From Planctomycetota bacterium (GTDB lineage Bacteria; Planctomycetota; Phycisphaerae; Sedimentisphaerales; Anaerobacaceae), in contig VRUG01000013.1 in NCBI GenBank assembly GCA_019456255.1, positions 38,580 through 102,579 of the forward strand: a stretch of DNA of 64,000 nt. The letters are read 5' to 3'. Below are positions 53,162 through 62,827 of the stretch, in pieces. Both the position numbers and the translations under genes were made by a program. Position 1 is the first letter of the stretch. Each line of letters starts with the position of its first letter. The notes under the pieces were generated by a model. It was not told the origin of the DNA, did not search any database, and saw only the letters and a program-made list of their open reading frames with translations.

Positions 53162-55039
53162 TTATTTCAAAATTAATTTTATTCCCCAGTCATTATCCGA
53201 AGGTCTATCCGGAACACCAATTCTGCCCCACTGGTCGGCGGTGACGGTGCCATCATTTACCGGTGACCATCGGCCCGTACGCGTATCGTACCATTGTGCC
53301 GAATATGCTTTATATGGTATTGCGCCTCTTATTACCCCGCCTGGCCAGTTTTTCTCGAAATATGCCATGAAGAAGTCACGCTCTTTTGTTCTGGCGCAAT
53401 AGGCCCATCCGACGTAAGCTCTTGTATTGGTGTCCTGACTTGGTGTGATAAGAGACTGGTCGGGGACCAACTGCTGATATCTTTTTCCCTCGGAAAGTGC
53501 GAAAGTTCTGAGGTGCTGCATCTGGTTTGCTGAGTTCCATTTGAAAGTTTCCCACATTGCAGGGTCAGAGCCTTCTTCGATATCTGCGCCCCAGATGGCT
53601 TCTGCGCCGTAGATGTGTCCGGCGTAACCGCCTGAGAGAAAACTTCCATACATACCTGAGCGGACGTAAAGGTCGTCGGTTTCTGTTCCGCCCTTGGCGC
53701 CGTGTTTGTAATTGACTCTCGTTTTGTCATTGTATCCCGCGTAGTATGGCTCGCCGTTAAGAGCAGGTCTCGGCGGGTCAGCATTAAAAATGTCGGTAAG
53801 ATACCAGTAGTGCTCGTGCTCGCGCCAGTTTCCAATTTGATGGAACGTGAGCCACTTATTGTCAAGGTGTCCGAAATTGACAAGCGAAGAGAGCGACGAG
53901 TTGCACGAAACCGGTGTCCCGAAAGGTGGCTGACCAATCTTTTCTATGACCATATTCGCAGCAGCGTTGAATTGTTTTGTGCTGACGGCCATTCTGACCC
54001 AGTCGTAATGAATCGGGCTATAGAGGCATGAATTTGCCTGATAGCGCGTCCAGATGTATTGTATGTATCTCGCGTAGGAGTCTGGCCATTTATGGTATTT
54101 CGCCCAGCAGGTGCTGACGTCACGCCGCGAGACTTCTATGAACGGGATGAAACCATTGGCGTTTAGGTAGTCGATCTTTCTATCCATATACTTGAAGTAT
54201 TCCGGGTTGATTCGGTCCATGTCGGGATAGGCGTCTTCGTATCCGGGTACTTTTCCCGGGAACAGAAATGCTCTGCCGCCTTCGTTGTGCATGTCTTTTG
54301 CGCGGGCGCCATCGGGCCTTTTTAAATTGTCTGGGTGCTGATTGACCCAGGCGGCACGGATACCGACATCTTCTTTTTCATTGACCCAGATGTCAGCAGG
54401 ATATTTATCATTCGCCCAGTTCGGAAAAGCGGCAATCATTCCGATGCAATTGAAGCCCTGATTCTTTCTGTATCTAACGTAATCTTTGAAGCCGGCTTTA
54501 GGGCCGAGCATCCGTTCGATATCATCGTCATACCATTTATATCTAAATGTAGCAGTGGCCCACCATGTATCACCAAGTATAAAGCACGGGCTGCCGTCAG
54601 CGTATTCGAATGCATGTCCATTGGCAGATGTTTTTACGAACCCTTTGCGATTCGGGTTGCTTCGCTTTTCAGCATCTGTCCACTCAACAGCGGTAAATTC
54701 ACCTTTGATGTTATTTAGGCCCTTATCTTTTTGATTCGAGCCTGAGGTCCATGACCATTTTCCTGGCGCAGTTGCCAGAACCCTGACCTTGAAGGTATTG
54801 TCACCATCCCAGAAACCGTAACATCGTTTATTAAAGCCCGGGCCCTTGAGTTCGACCCAGACATCAACATCTGTGTAAGCATTGGCGTATTTGTTTTTGG
54901 CCTTTAGAGTAATTTCAACTTTTTCCCACGTACCAACACTATCATTTGACGCCAGCACAGAACCAGGCAAAGCGGCTGCAATAAAAACCAGGATTATTAG
55001 ATTGACTTTGCTGATGTTTTTAAGAAATACGCTTTTCAT
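53162..55039 (-). CDS. Secreted DUF5060-DUF4038 glycoside hydrolase-like protein
   Basis: The 625-residue protein has a signal peptide (about 1-31, cleaved after VLA). A DUF5060 beta-sandwich (about 35-135) leads into a DUF4038 TIM barrel (about 140-500) that starts DGSPCFILGDTWWATATFRY. A C-terminal collagen-binding-like/beta domain (about 520-625) ends the protein. DUF4038 includes GH140 apiosidase-type enzymes that act on rhamnogalacturonan II side chains. The aromatic-rich barrel and the WYDTRTGRWSPV tail fit this group. The substrate is not known. It lies 17 bases after the exported ADP-ribosylglycohydrolase-like gene, so the two probably act together on a polysaccharide. Confidence 0.85.
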   Translation of the reverse strand: MKSVFLKNISKVNLIILVFIAAALPGSVLASNDSVGTWEKVEITLKAKNKYANAYTDVDVWVELKGPGFNKRCYGFWDGDNTFKVRVLATAPGKWSWTSGSNQKDKGLNNIKGEFTAVEWTDAEKRSNPNRKGFVKTSANGHAFEYADGSPCFILGDTWWATATFRYKWYDDDIERMLGPKAGFKDYVRYRKNQGFNCIGMIAAFPNWANDKYPADIWVNEKEDVGIRAAWVNQHPDNLKRPDGARAKDMHNEGGRAFLFPGKVPGYEDAYPDMDRINPEYFKYMDRKIDYLNANGFIPFIEVSRRDVSTCWAKYHKWPDSYARYIQYIWTRYQANSCLYSPIHYDWVRMAVSTKQFNAAANMVIEKIGQPPFGTPVSCNSSLSSLVNFGHLDNKWLTFHQIGNWREHEHYWYLTDIFNADPPRPALNGEPYYAGYNDKTRVNYKHGAKGGTETDDLYVRSGMYGSFLSGGYAGHIYGAEAIWGADIEEGSDPAMWETFKWNSANQMQHLRTFALSEGKRYQQLVPDQSLITPSQDTNTRAYVGWAYCARTKERDFFMAYFEKNWPGGVIRGAIPYKAYSAQWYDTRTGRWSPVNDGTVTADQWGRIGVPDRPSDNDWGIKLILK

Positions 55040-55056
55040 TTGCTTCTCCCGTCAAT

Positions 55057-56787
55057 TTACTTGCTATCTATTTTTATTTCTGCCCAGTACGCAGATTCGT
55101 GATTCCAGTCATTGGCATGGTTGACAAGTTCCAGTTTTATCTTCTTACCTGCGAATTGACCAATATCGACATTTACGTCCAGCCAACCATCCTTATCGAC
55201 GCTCTTTTCACTAATAATCTTTCCGAAAAGCTTTTTGCCATCGGCTTTGACTATCAATTCCCAGTCTCCCACTTCGTGATGGCCCAATGTAAGCTTTAGT
55301 ATTGTCTTTTTTCCTGCGGGTATCGAGACATCTTTGGTTAATACACAATCTGTCTTATCCATCGCCGGATGAGTTACAAAAACATTTTTCTTTCCTCGAA
55401 GCTCAGCATGTAATCCGGGTTCGAGGCTGTCACCGCAATTCAAGACTGTCCATCCCGGTGCGAATTTCTCTAATGCGTCTTCAATGCTCATTGCTGGAAA
55501 GACATGTATCTTCTCCATCTCCTCACTGGTAAATTTACTGTTAGCGATCGGTCCGGGCTTATATGATTGCTGCAGTTTTGCCAGCTTTGGTTTTTTGACA
55601 GGGATAACGAAAACCTCGGCCCCATCTTTATCTTTTTCTATGTATCCGCCAGTCCTTTCAACCGCCTGGCGAGCGAGTTTTTCACAGACTTTTATCAGCA
55701 TAGGGAAATTGTAAGGCGTGTGGCTGAATTTCCCTTCCGGGTCAATGGCCGAAGTGAATCTTTCCGGCAGGTTGTTAAAGCCGATTGTTGTAAAAAGAAT
55801 ACCAGCGGCATTTGCGGGGTTGCAATCGCTGTCATGTCCGCCTCTGGTCGCTATTATGATTGTTTTGTCGAGGTCGCGGTTTCCATAGAGCATGCCCATA
55901 ACGATATAGGCGCCGTTAATTTTTACGTCTATGTTGCATTTATTTGTTGGCCCGTCACACGCGAAACGGCGGTAATCAGGGTTCTTCTGATATTTACTGT
56001 CGATGAGCTGCCATGTTTTTTGCCAGTTGTCAGGGTATTGTTTATACCATTGCAAAACATCGGTGACACACTCGTAGTATTGGCTGTCTTTAGGAATGGC
56101 TTTTAGGCCAACGTGGATTATTTTTTCGATATCGTTTTCAAAAAAAGCTTCGGCGTACATTGCGCCAACGAACTGGCCTGCGTATAAGCCGTCACCGTAA
56201 TTCATGAGCCGTCCGAATTTTTCGCCCAAAGCGATGACAAGATTCGGCATTGCAGGTGCGATGAGTCCGGAGAAGTCAGCTTCGATTTGATAATCAATAT
56301 CATCGGAGTGACTGCTGAAATTTGGATGGCTTGAATCGGGAGGAGCTATACCTTTTCGCAGATTGTCGCGGGCTGCCAGGTTCGCGTGCCACAGTTGGTA
56401 TCCGCTATTGGCAAAATCGATTCCCGCCTGTTCGATTGAAACATCAAAACCATAAAGTTCAAGAGTTCTCAGGAATGTCATTTCGACATAGATGTCATCC
56501 TGACCGAACTGGTTAATCATTTCCGGGTACCATTTAGGCATTTTATTCTCGGGGATGATTTCTTCGCAGTATTTAAATTCTGTTGGTCCACCCCAGCCAA
56601 CGCCGGCCATTTGTCCGACCCACCCGGCCTTTACCTTGTCGATATATTCAGAGACCGGCAGACGCCGGACTTCCTGCGTATCGCATTTCGCCTGAAACCA
56701 TTCGCATTTCTCTATCACAGAACACGAACTTAGAGATAAAACCGAAATTGCCAAAACTATAAACAATACCAACATATTTCTATGCAT
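55057..56787 (-). CDS. Exported ADP-ribosylglycohydrolase-like lipoprotein
   Basis: The 576-residue protein has a lipoprotein signal (VLSLSSC, Cys22). The DraG/ARH-like domain (about 40-400) is recognisable by GWVGQMAGVGWGGPTEF, the acidic QDD pair (Asp97/98) and the C-terminal metal motif RGGHDSDCNPANAAG (Asp319/321), close to the GGDxDT motif of true ARH enzymes. A beta-rich C-terminal domain (about 430-576) resembles a carbohydrate-binding module. ARH enzymes normally act in the cytoplasm on ADP-ribose; a lipoprotein beside an apiosidase-like gene is likely to cut a sugar bond in an outside glycan. I chose ATG 56787 because AAGGAG lies 6 bases before it. Confidence 0.82.
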   Translation of the reverse strand: MHRNMLVLFIVLAISVLSLSSCSVIEKCEWFQAKCDTQEVRRLPVSEYIDKVKAGWVGQMAGVGWGGPTEFKYCEEIIPENKMPKWYPEMINQFGQDDIYVEMTFLRTLELYGFDVSIEQAGIDFANSGYQLWHANLAARDNLRKGIAPPDSSHPNFSSHSDDIDYQIEADFSGLIAPAMPNLVIALGEKFGRLMNYGDGLYAGQFVGAMYAEAFFENDIEKIIHVGLKAIPKDSQYYECVTDVLQWYKQYPDNWQKTWQLIDSKYQKNPDYRRFACDGPTNKCNIDVKINGAYIVMGMLYGNRDLDKTIIIATRGGHDSDCNPANAAGILFTTIGFNNLPERFTSAIDPEGKFSHTPYNFPMLIKVCEKLARQAVERTGGYIEKDKDGAEVFVIPVKKPKLAKLQQSYKPGPIANSKFTSEEMEKIHVFPAMSIEDALEKFAPGWTVLNCGDSLEPGLHAELRGKKNVFVTHPAMDKTDCVLTKDVSIPAGKKTILKLTLGHHEVGDWELIVKADGKKLFGKIISEKSVDKDGWLDVNVDIGQFAGKKIKLELVNHANDWNHESAYWAEIKIDSK

Positions 56788-56933
56788 CTTTTTCTCCTTT
56801 TGAGCTATGTCAACTAATTTGGTGGTTTCTAAGATACCATATCCGGCTACGAGGCACAATTTTAATTCAAATTGATGTTTCAAATTTAATAATTACCTCT
56901 TGTGGTGGGCTCTCAAAGTTTTATAATCATAAT

Positions 56934-57686
56934 ATGATCAAGAGAAACTTATTTTTTGTTTTGGCGGGGTGTTTTCTGGTTTTGGGATGCGAATCTATTC
57001 TTGAGAAGAAGTCCGGCAGTCACTATGAGCATGTCGAATATGAAATAGAGCAGCTTCGAAAAGAAGGCCGAGCAACTGGCGAAAACATCCGTATAGTGGT
57101 TACTATGCTAAGTACCAACATGGTTGAAAGTTCGGCATTAAATACCCTCTGGTCCTACACCGACAAGAAGACAACGATTATTAAAAGCCCTTCGGTGTTT
57201 AGCCGGTCGGGTTTGAAAGTCGGTGTGGCCACTAAGGATTTCAGGGCAAGGCTTGATCTTATGAAGCGGCACCTCAAATCATCCCAGGAGATTGAACTTT
57301 TTATTGTTATAGCCGACGGAACAGAGGGATATATAAGTATTGGTGAAGGAATTTTTATACCGCGATTTTACTATTTCGGTAAGTGGTACAGTGCTGTGGA
57401 CTATGAGTTTTTCCATGCCGGCAGGAGTTTGAAAGTCGTCGGCAAGAAAGTTCGAGGCGGTGCTATCGAATTGGAACTTGTGCCGGTATTTTCACGATTT
57501 TTAAACGATGGCGGTAACCTTGAGTTGACCGAGCTGTCAACAAAGGTAACCGTCAAGCCTGGACAAATTATGGTTCTGGGCGGAACGGACAATTTTAGCA
57601 ATAATGTAGAAAGTGCCCTTCTTGGTTACAGTGAATCGGGCGAGAAAAGGAAAACTTTGATTGCGGTGACTGCCTACCTGCAGTAG
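56934..57686 (+). CDS. Lipoprotein with a secretin-like C-terminal segment
   Basis: The 250-residue protein has a lipobox (LVLGC, Cys19). A charged helix follows, then a domain of unknown type. The last 80 residues read like the end of a secretin beta-domain: a strand ELVPVFSRFL, then NLELTELSTKVTVKPGQIMVLGG and a final TLIAVTAYLQ (compare DGQTIVIGG and VIVMLTP in the secretin of this window). It may be a small outer-membrane or secretin-related protein, but no full secretin is present. I do not know its function. It converges with accA, 6 bases apart. Confidence 0.65.
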   Translation: MIKRNLFFVLAGCFLVLGCESILEKKSGSHYEHVEYEIEQLRKEGRATGENIRIVVTMLSTNMVESSALNTLWSYTDKKTTIIKSPSVFSRSGLKVGVATKDFRARLDLMKRHLKSSQEIELFIVIADGTEGYISIGEGIFIPRFYYFGKWYSAVDYEFFHAGRSLKVVGKKVRGGAIELELVPVFSRFLNDGGNLELTELSTKVTVKPGQIMVLGGTDNFSNNVESALLGYSESGEKRKTLIAVTAYLQ

Positions 57687-57692
57687 CGACTG

Positions 57693-58772
57693 TTAGACTT
57701 TCGCCGGAACTGGTTTTGCCAGGGGTATCTTTTCGATAGCTTCTTTAAGTCTCTCTCGCGAAATTAAGGTCTTTTTCGCGATTTCTTCTGCCGTTGAAGT
57801 TGAAGTTCCAATCGAGCGTAGTTTTTCATATCTATTTTCGAGCAGCTTATCAATTTTCGTTCTCTTCAGGGCAGCAAGATTTTTTACGATATACCTTTCG
57901 ACATTATAGACGGTATCATGGAGATTGCGATGCGCCCCGCCGAGAGGTTCATTAATAACAGCGTCGATTAACTTCAATCTGGTGAGGTCCTTGCTTGTAA
58001 GCTTTAGTGCTTCAGCGGCGAGCGGTGCCTTAGAGCCGTCTCTCCAGAGAATAGCAGCACAACCCTCAGGTGAAATTACGGAATAATAGGCATATTCGAG
58101 CATAGCCAACTTGTCGCCAACACCAATTCCAAGGGCACCTCCTGAGCCGCCTTCACCGATAACAATACAGATTATGGGCACCTTCATCCGTGACATCTCC
58201 ATCATGTTAACAGCGATGGCCCGTGCCTGGCCTCTTTCTTCTGCGCCGATGCCAGGATATGCGCCGGGAGTATCGATGAATGTCACGATTGGTATCCCGT
58301 ACTTTTCAGCGAATTTCATTTTGGCAATTGCTTTTCGATACCCTTCCGGATTTGGGCACCCGAAATTGCAGGCAATCTTTTCGTTTGTGGTTCTGCCTTT
58401 ATTCTGTCCGACGACCAGTACCTTTTCTCTGCCTATTTGTCCAAGTCCGGTTATGATAGCTTTGTCATCGCCAAAACATCTATCGCCATGAAGCGGGCGG
58501 AAATCTTTTACGATAAGATTCAGGTAATCATTTAGCAGAGGTCTTTTGGGATGTCTTGCAACCTGAACGGTCTGCCACGCCGAGAGTGTGGAATAAACTT
58601 TCTTTAGTTCAGTGACCTGGTCCTTCTGGAGTTTTCGTATCTCTGTCGAATAGTCGATGCCCTTTGCCGAGCTCAGTCTTCTAAGCTCGTTCATCTGGCG
58701 GTCGATTTCGGCGACATTGTGCTCAAACTCCAGATAGTCACCACCAGCAATATTGTTATTATTTTCAGCCAT
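57693..58772 (-). CDS. accA: Acetyl-CoA carboxylase carboxyltransferase alpha subunit
   Basis: AccA, with AccD, moves the carboxyl group from biotin to acetyl-CoA to form malonyl-CoA for fatty-acid synthesis. The 359-residue protein has an N-terminal helical region and the crotonase-like core. Motifs include RPLLNDYLNLIVKDFRPLHG, GCPNPEGYRKA, IPIVTFIDTPGAYPGIGAEERGQA and IGEGGSGGALGIGVGDK. It is slightly longer than E. coli AccA because of its C-terminal tail. It is a single gene with no accD nearby. Its 5' leader holds two hairpins. Confidence 0.94.
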   Translation of the reverse strand: MAENNNNIAGGDYLEFEHNVAEIDRQMNELRRLSSAKGIDYSTEIRKLQKDQVTELKKVYSTLSAWQTVQVARHPKRPLLNDYLNLIVKDFRPLHGDRCFGDDKAIITGLGQIGREKVLVVGQNKGRTTNEKIACNFGCPNPEGYRKAIAKMKFAEKYGIPIVTFIDTPGAYPGIGAEERGQARAIAVNMMEMSRMKVPIICIVIGEGGSGGALGIGVGDKLAMLEYAYYSVISPEGCAAILWRDGSKAPLAAEALKLTSKDLTRLKLIDAVINEPLGGAHRNLHDTVYNVERYIVKNLAALKRTKIDKLLENRYEKLRSIGTSTSTAEEIAKKTLISRERLKEAIEKIPLAKPVPAKV

Positions 58773-58784
58773 CTTATATATCAG

Positions 58785-58863
58785 TGTATCGGCACTTTTG
58801 CCTTTGATACAGCCTCAAATTCACACTCTGTTCATATAAAAAAACTGCCTACACATTGTAGGC
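58785..58863 (-). promoter_or_regulatory. Hairpin leader upstream of accA
   Basis: On the minus strand a 7-bp hairpin (GCCTACA/TGTAGGC, 58863-58847) is followed after two bases by a run of seven U (58844-58838), like an intrinsic terminator. A second hairpin (TGTATC/GATACA with inner GGCA/TGCC, 58811-58785) lies just before the accA ATG. They could form an attenuator, or the first could stop antisense transcription. Confidence 0.4.
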
Positions 58864-58951
58864 TCATTTAATTTCGATAGCCATGTCCATTGGCAAGCTT
58901 ATCTTAAGGGGGGATGATACCAATTTTCTGGTGATAAATCAAAGAAAAAAA

Positions 58952-58980
58952 TTGACAAGCGGGCTATATTGCGATAGTTT
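58952..58980 (+). promoter_or_regulatory. Candidate promoter of tyrA-purL-purQ
   Basis: A perfect TTGACA (58952-58957) is followed after 17 bases by TAGTTT (58975-58980), 44 bases before the tyrA start. The -35 box is strong and the -10 box weak. Confidence 0.45.
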
Positions 58981-59024
58981 TTAGCATAAGGTGGTTTTAG
59001 TTAAAAACACGTAAGGTCTTTATT

Positions 59025-59900
59025 TTGAAAGAGTTAAAGCAAATAACTGTCATAGGGATGGGTCTTTTGGGCGGCTCCATAACACTGGGTGTTTTGCGCA
59101 ATTTTTCTGGAACAAAGGCCATAGGCTATAGCCATCGAGCCAAAACTCGCCAAAAAGGCCGCGTTTTATCGGTCGCAAGTGAAATAACTGACGATATCAG
59201 GGATAGTGTCTATAAATCAGACCTTGTGATATTGGCAACGCCCATTTATACCTTCGAGCAAATCTTAATTGATATCAGTGACGCACTGAGTAAGGGCTGT
59301 ATTGTTACTGATGTCGGCTCGACCAAGCTCTTTCCACATCAATGGGCACGCAAGCAATTGCCTAAACACATTCATTACATCGGCTCTCATCCGATAGCAG
59401 GTTCGGAACAGCGAGGCGTCGAGTATGCCCGTGACGATTTGTTTGATTTGGCAACCTGCATTGTCACAACGACTCCAACGACAAACCGCCGTGCAGCAGA
59501 TATCGTAAAGCGATTCTGGATAAAACTCGGATGTGCCGTGAAAGAACTGACACCAGCTGACCATGACAGAATTTATTCAGATATAAGCCATGTTCCCCAT
59601 GTTCTCGCGGCGGCATTAATAAATGCGAACAATTCGAAGACCCTTGAATTCGCGGGCAAGGGTTTTATTGATACAACGCGGATAGCGTCTGGCCCTGCAA
59701 ATATCTGGACCGATGTATTCGCGGCAAATTCAAAAAACACTATCAAGGGTATTAACAAGGTTATAGCCGAGCTGACAAAATTCAAAACAGCGATAAAAGC
59801 CGGAGACAGGAAAAAGGTTGAGCAGCTTTTAAAGAAGGCAAGAGACAAACGAACTGCAATGATTAAGCAAAAGATAAGGAAAAGGGAATTGTTATCGTGA
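59025..59900 (+). CDS. tyrA: Prephenate dehydrogenase
   Basis: TyrA oxidises prephenate to 4-hydroxyphenylpyruvate on the way to tyrosine. The 291-residue protein has an N-terminal Rossmann motif (GMGLLGGSITLGVL, about 11-24), TDVGSTK and HPIAGSEQRGVEYA, all typical of the family, and a helical C-terminal dimerisation part with DISHVPHVLAAAL. The start is a TTG with AAGGT 7 bases before it; no ATG lies early enough to keep the Rossmann fold. There is no ACT domain. It overlaps purL by 4 bases (GTGA), an unusual pairing of pathways. Confidence 0.93.
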   Translation: MKELKQITVIGMGLLGGSITLGVLRNFSGTKAIGYSHRAKTRQKGRVLSVASEITDDIRDSVYKSDLVILATPIYTFEQILIDISDALSKGCIVTDVGSTKLFPHQWARKQLPKHIHYIGSHPIAGSEQRGVEYARDDLFDLATCIVTTTPTTNRRAADIVKRFWIKLGCAVKELTPADHDRIYSDISHVPHVLAAALINANNSKTLEFAGKGFIDTTRIASGPANIWTDVFAANSKNTIKGINKVIAELTKFKTAIKAGDRKKVEQLLKKARDKRTAMIKQKIRKRELLS

Positions 59901-62779
59901 ATCAATGGCGTTTTGAGGTGTTCAGCCGCGAAGGATTTGCGGATGTTCACGGCAGTGGGGTTTATGAAGAGATAAAAGAGCTTGGCATAAGTACTGTCGA
60001 GGCGGTACAGTCTGCTCGTGTGTTTTTAATCGAATCTGACTTTGACGAGTCTTTCGCTAAGCGTGTTGCCGGTGAGCTTCTTACCGACCCCGTCTGCGAG
60101 CAATACTACATAGGCAGAAGCAAGGCGCCAGCGGGACTGGCAAAAGCAACTCTAATAGAAGTTCACCTCAAAAGCGGAGTTACCGACCCTGTCGCGCAAT
60201 CTGTGGTGGCAGGCATAACTGATATGGGGGCTAAGGTAGAGCATGTCAGGACGGCGAGAAAGTACATTATCTTGGGTACGATAACCCAAAGTCAGACCGA
60301 CCTGATTGCCAAACGTATTTTGGCTAATGACTGCATCGAGGATGTGATAGTCGGCGATGAATCCGAACCGCCAAGCCCGCACCTAGAACCCTATGAATTG
60401 CAGATAGCGAACTGGCCCATCCGTGATTTGAGCGATGACGATTTAGTTGCGCTTAGTAAGGATAAGGATTTGTTTCTCAATTTAATTGAGATGCAGACGA
60501 TACAGAAATATTTCCAGGAGCTTGGCAGAGAACCGACGGACATTGAACTTGAGACATTGGCTCAGACGTGGAGTGAGCACTGTGTTCACAAGACCTTGAA
60601 AAGTTCGATAGATTTGACTGTCAACGGAGAGGAAAAACACTTTGACAACCTGCTGAAAGAAACGGTTTTCGGAGTTACTAAGGAATTGAACAAGGACTGG
60701 TGCATAAGTGTCTTCGATGATAACGCCGGCGTGGTGGAGTTTGATGATGACACCGCGATATGTTTTAAGGTCGAGACACACAATCACCCTTCCGCTCTTG
60801 ACCCATACGGCGGAGCAGCCACTGGTATCGGTGGAGTGATTCGAGACCCGATGGGTACAGGGATGGGTGCTAAGCCTGTAGCTAATACCGACATTTTCTG
60901 TTTTGGCGAGCCTGACAAAAATCTCGACGAAATACCCAAAGGTGTATTGCACCCGCGAAGGATAATGAAAGGCGTCGTCTCAGGTGTTCGTGATTACGGC
61001 AACAGGATGGGCATACCAACGGTCAACGGCGCGATATATTTTGATGACAGGTACATGGCCAACCCGCTGGTGTTCTGCGGCAATATCGGAATAATGGACA
61101 GAGGCAAGTGCTTCAAGCATCAGCAAAGCGGCGATTTGGTTATCGTCGTTGGAGGCAGGACAGGCAGAGACGGGATTCACGGCGCGACGTTCTCATCGGG
61201 ACAGATGACGCATGAACATGAAACGATATTTTCGCACGCTGTTCAGATCGGCAACGCGATTACAGAAAAGAAGATGCTCGATGTTATCCTCCAGGCACGC
61301 GATGCCGGTCTTTATGAATCGATTACCGACTGTGGTGCGGGCGGACTTAGCAGTGCTGTCGGCGAGATGGGCGAAAAGCTCGGAGCTGTTGTTGATCTCG
61401 AAAAGATACCTTTGAAATACGCGGGCCTCAATTATACCGAGACATGGATATCCGAGGCACAGGAGCGGATGGTGATTTCGGTAAAGGAAGAAAAGCTCGA
61501 AGCAATAATGAAGATTTTTGATTCTGAAAACGTCGAGGCGACGGTTATAGGCAAATTTACTGACGATAAGAAGTTGAAACTTCGATACAATGGCCAGCAG
61601 GTTGCCGAACTCGATATGGAGTTTTTGCATGACGGCGTGCCGAAATATTCACGCAAAGCCGTCTGGAACGACTTGAATCTTAATGAGCCAAATCTGAAAG
61701 AGAAAGATAATTACAACGATGAGCTTCTGGCAATAATGTCCAGCTTTAACGTCGCCAGCAAGGAATGGGTGATTCGTCAATACGACCATGAGGTCCAGGG
61801 CGGTTCCGTAGTTAAGCCTTTGACCGGTATTAATAATGACGGCCCAAGCGACGCAGCGGTTGTTCAGCCAAAGTTAGGCTCTGATAAAGGCGTGGCAATT
61901 AGCTGCGGAATGAATCCGCTATATGGTGACATCGACCCGTACTGGATGGCGATGGCAGGAATTGATGAGGCGATAAGAAATTTGATATGCGTAGGCGGCA
62001 GGTTTGACCGAATCGCCCTACTGGATAATTTCTGCTGGGGCGACTGCACCAGGCCTGAAACGTTGGGGCCTTTAGTTAGGGCTGCGCAGGCTTGTTACGA
62101 TGCCGCGATTGTTTTTGAAACGCCGTTCATTTCCGGCAAGGACTCTTTGAATAACGAGTTCGTATGTGAGGACGGAACAACGATCTCGATCCCCTCGACG
62201 CTTTTGATAAGCGCGATGTCACTTGTAGATGATGTCAATAAGTGCGTGACAATGGACGCAAAAAAAGCGGGTAACTTCTTGTTCGTGGTCGGTGAGACCA
62301 AAAACGAATTGGGAGGCTCGCATTATTATAAAGTCAAAGGCGAACTTGGGGCGAATGTGCCAAAGGTGAACCTGGAACTGTCTGCTAAAACCGCCAAGAG
62401 AATATCCGAAGCAATAATAGATGGATTGATTACCAGTTGTCACGATTGCAGCGAGGGCGGATTGGCTGTAGGCTTGGCAGAGATGGGATTTGCCGGCGGT
62501 TTAGGCATCGAAGCTGACCTCAGAGGACTTGTGAAGAATGATTGCCCCAGAGTTGACGGACAGTTATTTAGCGAATCAAATTCGCGTTACATCGTAGAGG
62601 TCCAACCCGAAAATTATGACGCATTCGCTAAGAAAATGCTGAACCTGCCCTTTGGTCAGATAGGCAAAGTAACTGAAGAAACGAAACTTGTGATAACAAG
62701 CGAAAAAGGTGACGCAGTTATTGATATTGATTTGGATTTAGTAAAACAGGCGTGGCAAAAGCCTTTCGATTGGCAATAA
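59897..62779 (+). CDS. purL: Phosphoribosylformylglycinamidine synthase with tandem PurS-like N-terminus
   Basis: PurL uses ATP and ammonia from PurQ to turn FGAR into FGAM in purine synthesis. The 960-residue protein is between the small (about 740) and large (about 1300) forms. Residues 1-155 look like two PurS units in tandem; the second (VHLKSGVTDPVAQSVVAGI) matches PurS well. The PurL core includes WSEHCVHKTLK, VKFEVETHNHPS-like KVETHNHPSALDPYGGAATG, SGKDSLNNEF and SCHDCSEGGLAVGLAEM. There is no glutaminase domain, which is supplied by purQ next to it. The start is a GTG that overlaps the tyrA stop by 4 bases. Confidence 0.93.
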   Translation: MNQWRFEVFSREGFADVHGSGVYEEIKELGISTVEAVQSARVFLIESDFDESFAKRVAGELLTDPVCEQYYIGRSKAPAGLAKATLIEVHLKSGVTDPVAQSVVAGITDMGAKVEHVRTARKYIILGTITQSQTDLIAKRILANDCIEDVIVGDESEPPSPHLEPYELQIANWPIRDLSDDDLVALSKDKDLFLNLIEMQTIQKYFQELGREPTDIELETLAQTWSEHCVHKTLKSSIDLTVNGEEKHFDNLLKETVFGVTKELNKDWCISVFDDNAGVVEFDDDTAICFKVETHNHPSALDPYGGAATGIGGVIRDPMGTGMGAKPVANTDIFCFGEPDKNLDEIPKGVLHPRRIMKGVVSGVRDYGNRMGIPTVNGAIYFDDRYMANPLVFCGNIGIMDRGKCFKHQQSGDLVIVVGGRTGRDGIHGATFSSGQMTHEHETIFSHAVQIGNAITEKKMLDVILQARDAGLYESITDCGAGGLSSAVGEMGEKLGAVVDLEKIPLKYAGLNYTETWISEAQERMVISVKEEKLEAIMKIFDSENVEATVIGKFTDDKKLKLRYNGQQVAELDMEFLHDGVPKYSRKAVWNDLNLNEPNLKEKDNYNDELLAIMSSFNVASKEWVIRQYDHEVQGGSVVKPLTGINNDGPSDAAVVQPKLGSDKGVAISCGMNPLYGDIDPYWMAMAGIDEAIRNLICVGGRFDRIALLDNFCWGDCTRPETLGPLVRAAQACYDAAIVFETPFISGKDSLNNEFVCEDGTTISIPSTLLISAMSLVDDVNKCVTMDAKKAGNFLFVVGETKNELGGSHYYKVKGELGANVPKVNLELSAKTAKRISEAIIDGLITSCHDCSEGGLAVGLAEMGFAGGLGIEADLRGLVKNDCPRVDGQLFSESNSRYIVEVQPENYDAFAKKMLNLPFGQIGKVTEETKLVITSEKGDAVIDIDLDLVKQAWQKPFDWQ

Positions 62780-62827
62780 TTTTTTAGTTGTGAGTTTTTA
62801 ATTTTGTGTTTTGAGTTAAAAGGATAG

